Made by a program: the position numbers and the translations under genes. 64,000 bases of DNA from Stereocaulon alpinum (lineage: Eukaryota; Ascomycota; Lecanoromycetes; Lecanorales; Stereocaulaceae), in contig JAEUBA010000088.1 of assembly GCA_018257865.1 (NCBI GenBank), positions 1 through 64,000 of the forward strand. Reading direction: 5' to 3'. The stretch's first letter is position 1; each line of letters begins with the position of its first letter. A model generated the notes under the pieces. The model was not told the origin of the DNA. It saw only the letters and a program-made list of their open reading frames with translations, and did no database searches. Below are positions 11,450-23,879 of this stretch, piece after piece.

Positions 11450-14390
11450 TAACCCTAGCGGAGTCTATCTCTATACCCTAGTCTAAGTTGATACCTAAGT
11501 TGATACCTAAGTCGATACCTAAGTTAATACCTAAGTTAATACCTAAGTCGATACCTAAGTTGAACTAAGACTAGCACCCTTTCTAATTAGAAGCTAATTA
11601 TACCCTAGCTTTATAGATATATAACGCGCGACTATCTAGTAGTATAATAGATAATTTCTTTAAAGATACTTAATTATAACCTTTCCACAGACGCTGCAGC
11701 TTTAATAGTGCTTAATAACTAAAAGCTAAGCTATATACTATTAAGTATTCCGCTACTACTAGTAGATAGTCTCAGCAAGCGTTTAGGGTCCTATTAATTT
11801 AACTAAATAAGGTAACTAGAATATATTATATACTCTACTTTAATATAATAGGTATAATATAAACTCTTATTAGATATAAACCTTTTAATTCGAGTATTAA
11901 CTATATACCGATACGCTAGCGAAACCTTAACGGGGGTCTAATTATTAGTAAGATATACACAGCCTACTAATAGTAGGAGATATAAGATAAGCTCTCTAAT
12001 AGCTTAATAGTAGTACTAGTTATAATATTATTAAATAAGACCTATTTATTACGGATATATAGAGATTAGTAGGCGTAGCTAGTCTATATTACTATTAATA
12101 ACCTTAATTAAGGTATTCAGCGGGTATAGGTTTAGCTAGGGATAATATTACTTAGACTAGTACTATTAGTCTATAATAGTATAAAAGCCGAGGTATATTA
12201 CTACGCTATAGGGCTTATAGTCGAGGGTAAGCTAGCTAAAGTACGGATTTTACTTAATATATTAATAGTATTCTATTAAAGTACTTAAGGAGCTAGCGCC
12301 TAAGGGGATCCTTATTATATATATAGACGAACGAATACGACGATACTACCTAATACTCGCGTCTATATTAGGCGACTATAAGGAATAAGTCCTAATAACC
12401 TTAATTAAGAGCGGTAAATACTATCCGGTCTACTTAGTACTACTAAATAAATAGGAACGACTACGTCCTAAAATACTATATCTAAAGCGAATACCTAAAA
12501 ATACTATAGAGCAGCTATAGATATAAAAAGTATATAATAAGAATACGCCTAGGCTTTTACTAGATATAATAGTATATAACTAGCCTAACTTTATAGACAG
12601 CTACTTCGTAGTTAACGTCTACTAACTATAGACGTTTAATATATTATACTAATTAATAGTTAAAGGGCTATTAAACTACCTCCTAGACTAGCTAAGGGAG
12701 TATATTAGAGAGGGATAAATAAAGCTTAAGGTATAAGCCTTAATTAATACCTGCTTTTAAGCTATACCTAAATTTACTAAGCTGAGGCGATTTCGGGAGT
12801 TTAGTAAGCTAAGCTAATAAATAGGAGAGGAGAGTAAAAAGATATTATAGATTATAATACCTATCTTCGCGCCTCTTTTATCCAAAAAAAACCTAGACGT
12901 ATTATATACGGGATAAGCTATTATTAACTTTATTATACTCGTAAGATACTAATCCTACGACGAAGCGATACTAGAATATATAGACGCAGCGTTAGAAAGG
13001 ATTAATCTATTTAAGGAGGTATTTCGAAAGTATAGACTAGTTAATAAGTAAACGGGCGAGTAAACCTTTAACTTTCCTAAATTCTATAGTATTAGTTACT
13101 ATATTAATATAATTAGATACTACGGTCCGTTAGATAGATATAGTATCTAAGCCTCTAAAAGGGTATATCTAATATTACTTAAGAATTACTATAATTAAAT
13201 AAATAAGTATAAGGATTACTAGGAGTAATTAATAGAATATAACGAACGTTATATTAAGTTAATAATTATATAGGATATTAAAACTTTTAAAGAGATAGAG
13301 CCTATATCACTTTATTAAAAGAGAAAATAAGAAGATAAGAAAAGTATAAAGGCTGGGGTCCTCCTAAATCTATACTAACTAAGATAGCGAGTAGACGCGG
13401 AAGAGCGCTATATACTAAAATACCTATATAGATACGATAGTCGTTACTAGCGAACGGCGAGGGATATAGCTAAATAGCTAAATATAGCTAGGTTTCTCTA
13501 AAGCCTAGCTACGTTTCTTAAGGCGTACTAAGCGAAAACGTTAAGCTATAGTAGTATAACCTCGAACTTAGATATTAATAGAAGGGAGGTAGACTATAGC
13601 TAGGTTAAGAGCTACTTAGTCTATATCTATTTAGGCCTTATATATTAGAAGACTATAGGAGAGGACTCCTCTAATTTAGGATATCTCTATAAGGATTTAG
13701 TAGTCTATAGACCTTATAAACATTCGTAGTATTTAACCTAGCGTAGAGATTACGTATAGGTCTAAGAATAAGACTATAAGAGTTAAAACCTAGAAACTAT
13801 ATAGGAGGGAAAGTTAGTCGGCTAGGTCTTAGTTATTATAGAGGTAAAGGATCTTAGTACTAGGGACTTTAAGTAATAACCTAGTTATATCTAAGCTACC
13901 TTTATAGAAGTCTTTAATTATTAATATCTAAGGTAGGTATAAGAGTACTATAGAATAGTTAAAGTTAAAAAGGTATAAGTATTATTTATACTTAATCCTT
14001 AAATAATAGGCGCTCGCCGCTTCTATAGACTACTAAATATTAAGCGAAGTACTTATCTAGTACTAGGAACGATTAGAGGAAAAGAGATATTCTATATTAA
14101 TAGTTTTATCGACTAGGACTAATATAATATAGTATATTACCCTAAATTCCTAACGATTAATACTAAGGTAGTATAACGAATCTACGCTAAATTCCTACCA
14201 AATTCTTTTTAGGTAACGCTATAAACCTAAGTATAATACTATAAAAGGAGGAGAGATAATACTATAGATATATCTAAGTTAATAGAGCGGAGGAAACGCT
14301 GCTACTAACTACCCTTATAGTATCTAAAGCTAAGGCTTTAGTCTTAAGGAAAACCTCTAATATAAAGAACTAACCTATAATTTTAATTAC
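11450..14390 (+). mobile_element. RIP-inactivated Plavaka-type (CACTA-group) DNA transposase
   Basis: Reading TAA/TAG as former Gln/Trp gives a plus-strand protein over about 2.9 kb with features of Plavaka transposases. An N-terminal part contains NYIPIRQRNLNGG and then a segment like VVLVIILLNKTYLLRI (family form: VPIILSSDKTHLTNFSG). After a frame change near 12,230 follow YLILASILGDYKEQVLITL, TLIKSGKYCPVYLV, FVVNVYQLQTFNILYQLIVK, and a long region ending near FPKFYSISYYINIIRYYGP and LLKNYYNQINKYKDY. These match the order of blocks known for the family. Dozens of TAG/TAA interruptions and the frame change make it dead. Terminal inverted repeats were not found. Identity is from recalled family motifs, not a search. 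Confidence 0.75.
11485..11563 (+). repeat. 12-bp tandem repeat encoding an (I-P-K-L/S) tetrapeptide array
   Basis: About 6.6 copies of AAGTTGATACCT, with only transitions between units (TTG/TCG/TTA). In the frame of the Plavaka relic it encodes repeated Ile-Pro-Lys-Leu/Ser, placed just before the conserved transposase blocks. The unit is a multiple of three, so copy number could change without loss of frame. Confidence 0.85.
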
Positions 14391-15959
14391 CGCAGCGGTA
14401 TTAATTCGCTCTTTAGTATATTTAATTATAGCTTTATTATATTAGTAGGCTATACAGCGTTTTACGCGTATAATATTTACTTACTTTAGTATTAGGTCTA
14501 CGGCCCTTATACGTTGCTAATATTCAGGTACTTTGGTAAGCTGAGGAGTAGAGAGGTTATTAAGCTCGCGGAGTCGTATATAGAGTCTAATAGGGAAGAT
14601 AGAGAGTAAATTCATCGGATATTAAGCCTTTATAGTAATACTTTACTAAAATAATAGCGATAAGACCGTAAACTATAAGGGGAGTTATTAAGAAACGTCT
14701 AGCTAGATATTTATCTAACTTAGATAGGGTAGAACTAAGTTAGATAATACTTAGATAGGGTAAACCCTAAGTTAGATACTACTTAGATAGTATAAAACCT
14801 AACTTAAATATCTATAGCTTATTAAGCTTTAATAGTTAAGTACCGCTAGGCTATATCTAGTAGTAATATTTTCCTAGCTTAAGAAAGGTTAATACTAACT
14901 TAGAAATATTTAATAGGTATACTAATATAGAATAGACTTAATAAGCTATTCCTATACTTTATTATCTTAAGTATTAAGTATATAGGTTCTATTTCGGTCT
15001 TTAGATAGAATTTCTACCGCTATACGCGCTGGGGACGCTAATATTATTACTTCTATTTATAATAGCGGCTAGTAATCTATTAAAGGGTCCTAATATTATA
15101 ATTTTAAGAATCTAGTATATTAAGCTTATAGAGTAGTAAGGTTATGTTTTTAAAATATTAATATACTACGTCTATACAGCTGCAAATATATAATAAAGCT
15201 TTAAGAACCTTAAGTACTCGTCCTAAACTATTTAAGATACGCAGTAGTATATCTCTATATTAACGTACTACCTTAGAAATAGTAACGTCTGTAATAAGCG
15301 ACTATATAGTATACTAGCTGGGATAATAGTAAGAAGGATATACTTAGATACTATTCTTAGAGCCCCCCTGATTAAGCTACTAGATACTAATTAGATAAGT
15401 GTAAAAAAGGGCGAAATATATACGCCCCTAATCTAGTAAAGTTTTGCAAGGTACTGCTAATAAGTTGGTAACTAAACGTCGTAACTCTCTATATTAGTTA
15501 TTTGCTTGAATTATAAGGAGTAGAAGATATAGTCGTATTAGTAGATAATAGGTTATTATAGAGTTAAGCCTTTACTCGAAAGTAGCTTTTATATACTAAA
15601 GGAGCTATCGGCAGTAGCTATAATTCAAACGGATTATATATATAGAAGACTTTATTTAGCTTTAACTACCTACTTAAATTATATATAAAGATATATAGCT
15701 ACTAATTGGTAGATATACATAGACTATATAAGAGTTTGTTAATTATAATAACTTAAAAAGAAGACTAGTAGCTGTATATTAGTAGCGTTATATTACTAAT
15801 TAAGCTGATAGCTAGCTGAACGCGTAATAGATATACTAATTAGTTAGATATTATACTAATAGCAATATCTAGTTGCTAGCTGGACTAATATTATCAAATT
15901 AGTAGTAAAGAGTTACAGATCGGGCTGATTTGATACTATTAGTAATATTAAGTTGCTAA
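14391..15959. other. RIP-mutated sequence, unresolved
   Basis: No recognisable domain. It contains a three-unit 32-bp tandem repeat at 14719-14813 and, near 15,780-15,960, imperfect inverted copies of a segment containing AATATTATCAAATTAGT. It may hold the 3' end of the Plavaka element and the LTR of the gypsy element, but no LTR pair could be confirmed by eye. Confidence 0.4.
14719..14813. repeat. Three-unit 32-bp tandem repeat
   Basis: Units begin at 14719, 14750 and 14782, each opening with CTTAGATAG and closing with a variant of TAAGTTAGATA. They are internal to the RIP block and have no coding potential. Confidence 0.7.
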
Positions 15960-16042
15960 TTCCGCTATATCCTACTATCAGCCCTACCGGCGCGCTCGGC
16001 AACTCAGGGTTCCCCAGCAACTTTTGGGAAAGCGCGATAACT

Positions 16043-16166
16043 AGATCTAGTACGTTATAACTAAGGTAAGGTTTAATAGGCTAGTACTTATAGGCTAATC
16101 GATACTTTAGTAGATCTAGTATATTGCAGCTTACGTAAGGTTCGGTGGCCTAGCACTTATAGGCTA
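16043..16166. repeat. Two-copy 55-bp direct repeat with asymmetric RIP
   Basis: Copies at 16043-16097 and 16112-16166 (period 69 bp) both start AGATCTAGTA and end ACTTATAGGCTA. Where they differ, copy 1 mostly carries T or A where copy 2 has C or G: for example GCAC in copy 2 is GTAC in copy 1, and GGTGG is AATAG. This is the direction expected from RIP. Confidence 0.7.
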
Positions 16167-16469
16167 GGTACTAACTAGTAATAATTTAGAAGGGATATAA
16201 TTACTATACGTGCCTATATACTATACGAAGTAAGAAGATATTAATCGTAGGTAATAAATAATATAAAGTAAGAGGAAAATAATCTTAGGTAATATTCCGG
16301 CTAAAGGAAGGTATACTAATATATCTATATAAATAAGTAAATATGTAATATATAACTACGCTACGTTTAACGCCTAGCTTAGCGGTATACTAGTAGACTA
16401 CTGCTAGTATAGTTACCTTAATAAGTCTTAATACTAGCTACCTACTAACGGTAGGTTAACCTATTTACG

Positions 16470-19400
16470 AGGACGTCCCCGCTTTCGGGGCGGCGGAGGC
16501 GGCGGAGCGGTAGCCTCCTACCTATTTATAAGCGGAGTAGGCGAAGGGGTTACCAGAATACCTAGCAGCCTTACTTAACAGCGGGTTAGGCGATAAGCCT
16601 TAAAGTTATTAATAAATTCCTAAGCGTTACTAAGGGCTGTAAGAGGATACTAGGTATTATACTTATTACTATATCCCTTCTATTTAACTAGATAGCAGTC
16701 TTTCCTAAGTACTTTATTAAGGAAGTACTTAATCTTATAGAGGGGATTAACGGGATTAGAGTCCTCCTCTTCGACTAGATTAAGTAGAGGAGGTAGATAG
16801 CTATAGGGATCCTTAGTAGGATCTAAGGTAGGCTCTAACTAAGCTACTAAAATAACTAAATAGATTTATATATTAGGGGGTAGCTTAAGCTAGTAGGCTA
16901 GCTTACTAACCTTTTTAAGGATCCTAAATAGGCTAATACGCTAGTTAGAGTACTTATAATAGACTCTAGGTATATTATAGCTATAATAAAGGCGTAGGAA
17001 AATAAGAGAACCTTCGCTAAAATAGAGGGCCTTATATATATTATTATAGCGTAACTTTATAGCTATATTAGTAAATACTATAGCGTCGTTAGCCTCCTAC
17101 TATTTAATATTTTAAAGACGGTTAAGGTCTTAGATATCTAAGTCTAACTTTACTAGTAAGTTAAGGCCTTTATATATATAGAACCTATAGACTAGGTTAT
17201 TCGGTGCGAAGCTAGTAAAGCGGATAGTATTATTCAGCAATCCTTAGAGGTATAGTAGTATAGAAACCTAATTATCTTCGCTAGTACTAAGGAAGAAGCG
17301 AAGGGCGATTTTAATAGTTTAATTTATACGCTCTAACTACCTATCAGTTTAAGGGTGCTATACTATAGATATTAATAGGTTAACCTTTATCTTTAAGAAG
17401 ACTCCCTTCTAGAAGGATCCTATAAACTTTAAGTCTCTATTAGAAATAATAGCGGAGGGGATTCCTTAGTTATACCTAACTAGAGCTATAAGGAAGCTAT
17501 TTACCTAATCGCTAGTATTCTAAGCCTCGCTACTAAGGATTAGTAGGTTCCTTTTAGTAGACTTATAGGTAACGGTTATTAGTACGTTATACTCGTAGTA
17601 ACTTAGTAGTGCTATAATAAAGTTAATAGCCACCGTATAAAAGGGAATAGCTAGAGTAGCGATCGGATATAGCTCGCTATAAGTTAGATACCTCCTAGTC
17701 TAATTAAGCTAATAGCTTAGGTAATATATAATATAGGCTTAAAGGTACTTTAAGAGGTACTTAATAAAGATTAAAGGTATAATATAATTATAGGTTTTAT
17801 AGTACCTACTATAGAAATTATTATTATAGGCTAGCTTAAACACCTTATATTATAGGGACTTAGGAATATAAAGACGTTAGCGTCCTTCCTAACTTATAAG
17901 GTAAATTAAACCTTCCCTCTTCCGGAACTAAAAACCTTTAGGTAAGTTCTCCTCTCCGTCTTCTAAGATATTAAGGGCCTTCTTCTATTATTTATCCTTA
18001 GTATAGGCCTCTATTAGATATTACTTAAATCTATTATCTATTTCTACTAAGGTAGCGTAGTAGCCGAAGACTTTAGGGAGAAGGGCCTTATACTTAGCGC
18101 CGTTAAGTTAGATAGTTACGCTATAAAGGTAGTCTAAAATATTAGCCTTTTCGGCTACTAGTATATTAACCTACGCCTTTAGGCGCGAAAGGGCGTCTAG
18201 TACTATATTAGAGGCCCCTAACTTATACCTAATTAATAGATTAAGGGAGGAAAGATATTAGGACGCTTAGACTAGGCGGAGGTTAAGCTTATCTATTAAG
18301 GATATAAAGAGGGAAGTTTACCTTAAAATTAGAATAGCCGCAGAATAATTAGTATAAATAATAGTAGGGGACTTCTTAGTAGAATTAATTATATACCTAA
18401 TCTTCTTAACCGCCTATATAATACCTACTACTTCTAGTTCGGTTAGCTAGTAGTTACGTTCAGCAGTATTAATATTTCTACTAAGGAATATAATAGGTTA
18501 TACTAAAGTTCTTCTAGTATTATTATTATCTAACTTATAATAGACTATAGCAGTAAATCCCTAGACCTTAGATATATCTAGATTAATATAGAGTTACTGA
18601 TTCCGGTCGTAATATATAAGGAAGGTAGGAGACTTAAAGGCGTCTTAGAGGTCGCGGAAAGCTTTGAGTTCCTCTATAGTAGGTTTATAGTATAGATAAC
18701 TTAATAGCTACTTATAGGATAGACCTAAAAGCTACTTTATAGTAGGCTTTACTATAGGGGTAGTAGGGCTACTAAAGCCTCTAGTAGGATTATTAGGGCT
18801 AGTAGAGGAGGTTACTAGTATATCTTAAGTAAGGCGTATTTTACGGTCCTATAATAGTTAAGCTCGTTAAGTATAGCGGGGAATAGATAAGCGAAGCTAA
18901 CTAGTTAGACCTAAAAAGGTCTCCAACTACCGAAGGTTTCTAGGGAAGCGTAATATAGTAATAGCGCGAATCTTTTCGTCTACTATTAATATACCTAGAC
19001 TATCGACTCGCTGCCCTAGTAGTATAATAGAAGGATAACCTAGATAAGATTTTATAGGTACTAGGGAGATTCCTTTAGTCTAAAGTAACAGGAAAAGCTA
19101 GTATAGGTATTAGAGGTACTCCGTAAGGGTATAGCTAAAAATAATAATATTATCTATAAAGGCTCTTATAAAGGTATAGAGGGGATATAATATAGCGTCC
19201 GTCTACCGCTATATATAAGGGGGAGATCCTTTATAGCCTATTAATACTATAGTAGATTCCTCCTAGCCTTAATAACTAATAATAGTAAGCTTATACCGAT
19301 CCTCTACCTTAACGCAGAACTAATAGAAATAGCCTATTATATCGATAGTAGAAATAAATTAGTAGCTAGCGATAAGGGAAATTATATTAGATTATAGGGG

Positions 19401-22400
19401 TAGAGGGTAGCTATTATCTTTAGTAATAGCGTTTAGCCCTTAAATATTAATTACTATACACCCTTTCTTTCCTTATAGCGTTTCTCTCTAAACGATAAAA
19501 CAGGGCTAGCTAAAAGAAGTAGGTTAATCTATAAAATATAGCTTACCTTACGTATATAGCTTATTAAAGGTATTATCTACCACCTATCTATCTTTCTAGC
19601 TGAGGGGATAGACTCTTAAAGCCTTCAGCTAAGCCCCTACCTTAAGTCTAATAGGTATCTATTATTCCTTAGGAATATTAGTAGTCTTCCCTAGATCTGT
19701 GAATATATCCTTAAAGCTGGATATAAGACCTGCTAGAGCAGTAATAGCGTTATAATCGCCGTAGATAGTAACGCTATTAGGTAGTAGATATTCCTTAGAA
19801 GGGTCTATCCGCGCAGTAGACGACGCTAAAGGGGAAGTCTTAGAGGCTAAATCAGACTAGTCTAGTATACGCTATCCGTAGGTGGTAAGAGATTCCGCTT
19901 TAGGCGAAACTATATAGCAGCTATAGCTATTATACTCTACTATAGTACCTAGCCTAGTATACCTTAAGAGTTTAATAGGATAAGGGGTAGTATTTTTAAC
20001 CTTAACGAATAATATTATAGAATCGACGACGTATATATAGACGCCTCCTTAATATCTGAGCCTATAATAGGATTAGGGCTCGAAGAGGAAGTCTCAGTTA
20101 TTAGGAATTAAGCTATAATATACGATAGGGATATCTATAACAGAGTTCGGAGCTATAGTATATATATAATAGGTTTTAATAACTTAATATAGTTGAGAGT
20201 ATAGCTTCGCTACGCAGTAGATTAGAATTCTAATATTATTATATTAAGTAATTATTGCCTTCTACTTTCCTAGATCTAGTAGAATACTATAAGTCTTAAG
20301 TACCCTAGTGCCTATAAGTATATTAGCCTTTAGATTATCCGTAATATATACTTCTATAGCGAGTTTCGCTATAGTAGGACCCTAGCTATTAATACTATTA
20401 ATATATAGGTTAAGGTTAAGGAACTCTAATACTACTAAGACCTTATTACTGAAGCTGCGTACTAGGATATAAGATACTATACGTTTAACCTTTACCTCAA
20501 AGTCTAGTATATATTAGCGGAGGAATTCGCGGTCCCTAAGGGTAATAGGGTAGCCGGAATTAAGGTAAATACTTAGCTTAGGGCTATCCGGGCTAAAGCT
20601 AATATTAGAGGTAGTATATTTAGAACTACGGAAGGTATATCCTAACGGATAGTCCTAGGACGGTAATATAGAAGATTCTATAACGCGTAGTATAGATAGC
20701 TTTAGGTATTTAGACGTAAGGTTTATTAAAGTAGGTTCTAAGCCTACGGTAGAAAACTGTAGGTAAGAAGTAGTAGATTCTAGAAATAGTTTCGGGCTAG
20801 TAGTAATAAGCTCTATCTTAGTAACCTTCTAGCAGTTATTACGGAGGTATAAGAATAACGTATTACAAGAACTAAAAGTAGCCTAATAGTATTTATAATA
20901 GTAGTAGACCTCTACTAAAGTAGTAACGAAATTAATATCTATATCCTCTAGGCTAGTATACTTATTAGGTATATCTAAATAGAATATATACTATTCGCTA
21001 TCTAGGGTGCTAGCCTTAATCTCCTCTATCTCGCTATAGCAGCCCTAATCTTCCTTATACTAATTATATCCCTTATTCTCTTCTATTACCGTAGTATAGT
21101 ATACTCTCTAGGATTAAGGTAGCCGATTTCCGTTCTAACGAAAAGGCGGGGTATTATTATAGTAAGGTAGAGTATTACTATATTAGCGAGAACCTAACCC
21201 GTTTTGCTAGAGGGTAGGCCCTGCTGTAACTTAGTAAGGTTAAGGAGGAGCGGGGAGCTATAGCTACTACTATAGGCGAGGCTGATTAGTCTAATAGCTT
21301 TAATAGCTTTAATAGCCTTACCCTTATACTAGTACTAGGTTACTATAAGACTAATTTTCTTAATAGCGTTACTAGTACTAGGGATTATAAGTATTATTCT
21401 AATAGTAAGAGGGTATAAATAGCTGCTGCGGTCTATAGTTCTGGTTACCTAAACTAAAGGACCTGAACGACGAACCCCTTAGGTTATTATACTAACTAGT
21501 GTTATTACTTCGCTGAGAAGGGCCTTACGGAAGGCCTTAGCTACTAGGAGCCGTAGTACTACTATTCGGGCGTATTCGTATAGCCTTCTACTACTACTAA
21601 TACTTCCGTCGGTCTATTACTATAAGGAATTGGTTCAGCGTAGTAGCTATATTAGGAGGGTTAATATTAGATTAAAATTCTATATCTAAGCTATTCTATA
21701 TTATATTAAGCTAGTTATAAACGGTATCTAGCTTAGCTACCTTCGCTACGCGAACGATAGCTATTACGTACTCTCTAAGCTCCCTATATCGGAACGTATC
21801 GTTAATTATATATTTTTCTTTTAGTAAGTAAGCTATACTAATACTCTTCGGGGCTCTAAAACGCTCTATTAAGAATAATATCTATTCTTCTAATTCGTAG
21901 CTATATATAAGCAGGCGTTTCTCTCTATCGGTAAGCTATAATATATACTATTTAAGAGCTTCGCCGCGAAGGTATAGTTATAAGTTCGCGCGAACGAACT
22001 CTGCCCCTCTAGTACGGGCTATATCCTTAATTCTATTAATAAAAATAATAATATCCTAAAAGAAGGTTTCTTTTCTAGTATATTCTATTCCTAGAGCTAT
22101 ATCTAAGGATTTGTTATTATAAAACGGATTAAAAAAACTAATGTCTCCTAGGTTAAAGCGGGGACTTTAGGGGCTATTAGTAGACTCCCTAGGGAGTCTA
22201 GGTACCCCTAGGGGTCCTTATAGCCTAGGAGGGCCTTAAGGGAGCTAATTCTCCCTTATAAAGCGGGAGATAGTATTCGTAATTATTACCTTAATATTAA
22301 TATTACTTAGTGTCTGTTACCTACTGTTATTACCTACAGTACCGGAATCCGCTATATTATAATATATCTCCTTAGTAGCTTGAGATACTGCTTAAGAAGT

Positions 22401-22750
22401 AGTAGGAGGTATCTCGTTATTTAATTACTAAGATAAATTACTAGTTAGTAGCGTAACTATACTCTATTAGAGGTAGTACTTAAAGGCCTTAACGTCTATC
22501 TATAATACCGCTTTATCGACTACCTAGCTATTTAGCTAGGCTACCTAAGGAGTAAAGCTTAGGTCTACGAAAGCCTCTTATAAAGCTAACCTAGTACGGG
22601 TTATCTATACTAATAGTTCTTATAAACAGACTCGTTCTGGCTGAGGGTATACGGTAGTAATACTCCTAATAGTAGAATAGGTACTCTGCGAGATAATATT
22701 ATAGTAGGCGTATCTACTCTCTAAGAATAAGTAGAGCTAGTATACCTTAA
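16470..22750 (-). mobile_element. RIP-inactivated Ty3/gypsy retrotransposon with chromodomain
   Basis: The minus strand carries, in gypsy order, relics of gag (about 21,700-22,150, with FFNPFYNNKSLDIALG and a charged segment like ELREYVIAIVRVAK), protease (about 20,300-20,700), and reverse transcriptase with the catalytic box degraded to FIDNIIIF at about 19,144-19,167, followed by the KGISLVPIKSYLGYP block. Then come RNase H (about 18,350-18,650, with PIIFLSR and YWLTELE) and integrase (about 16,950-17,950). Last is a chromodomain-like end near 16,590-16,720 (KGYxxxxxTxYPLTALSNA). TAG/TAA stops replace Gln/Trp throughout. LTRs were not delimited; both boundaries are approximate. Confidence 0.85.
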
Positions 22751-23879
22751 TAATAATACTACGGGGTAAGTCCTATATTAGAGGTGGTAATAATAATAAA
22801 GAAGCCAGCTTAGCTGTTTCCTTCTACTAGAATAACGAAAGAAGTATAATATAAGAGTATATAAGTAGGAAGTAATTAATAGGTTCTAGAAGGCTTTTAT
22901 AATAAATAGTAAGGTAAGGAGGTTCCCTTATAAAAGTAGGAATTTATTAGGAAAATAAGGTAGGAGGTGCCTACCTTCCGTTCTACGGTTAAGATATACT
23001 AAGCGTTCCTTCCTAATTTAGTAACTTATATAGTATAATAAGGTGAGGCCTAAAAGGCCTAGTAGGCCAGCTATAGCGTAGTAGAAGCTATAGATATAGT
23101 ATTCCTCTTTCTAGTAGATATAGTCTTACCGCTTATACCTATCTAGTATTAGGGCTCTGCGGGTCGGCTAGACGGTTATCGTTACGTCGTAATAAGGTCG
23201 GAGTAGTAAAATTGCGGGTGCGGATATAGCAGCGTTAACCTGCTTATAGACCTGCTAGTAGAAGGTGTTAATAGGAGGTAGGGTACTACTAACTACTAAA
23301 GGCTTTAATAAGGAAGTAAGATAGGTATAGAAGCGTCTTATAAGGGCTATTAGGGTCTTCGCGAACTAAGCTTTAGAGTTTCCGAACGGAAGATAAGCGG
23401 AGGTGGGCTGGATTTAGTGCTATAAAGACAGCTGTTAGTATATAAGACGATTAAATAGTATCTCTATACATTAGTTTTAGCTACTAGAGCCGTTACTACT
23501 ATTATTATAGCCTAATTCTATAAGGGTGTAAGATAGTTCTATTCTTCTCTAGCTATTATACTACTTCTATTAGGTACTAAGCTCTTAGTATAAGCTAAGA
23601 GCTTAGCACTACGGTTAGACTGAACTATAATAAAGGAATACCATAATAGAGGAACTATAACATTAGTCTAGAGGCTAATAATTACCTACTTAGAGAATAT
23701 AAGGTAAGGATTAAATAAGGAGACGGTAAGGCCTAGCTTTTTAATATAGTAGTTATAGTAGGTCCTAAACTAATACGTCCCTACCTTTAGGACGCTATAT
23801 AGTAGGCGGACTACTTTTAGTATATTATCTCCTAGGTTAGTACCCTACGGCGGTTTTATATATACTAGGCGGTTTAATA
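22751..23879. other. RIP-mutated junction between gypsy and copia relics
   Basis: Minus-strand frames look weakly coding but I could not assign a domain. The copia reverse transcriptase appears to break off near 23,880, and the gypsy gag begins near 22,750, so a 5' gypsy LTR or leader, or the remainder of the copia ORF, may lie here. Confidence 0.4.
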
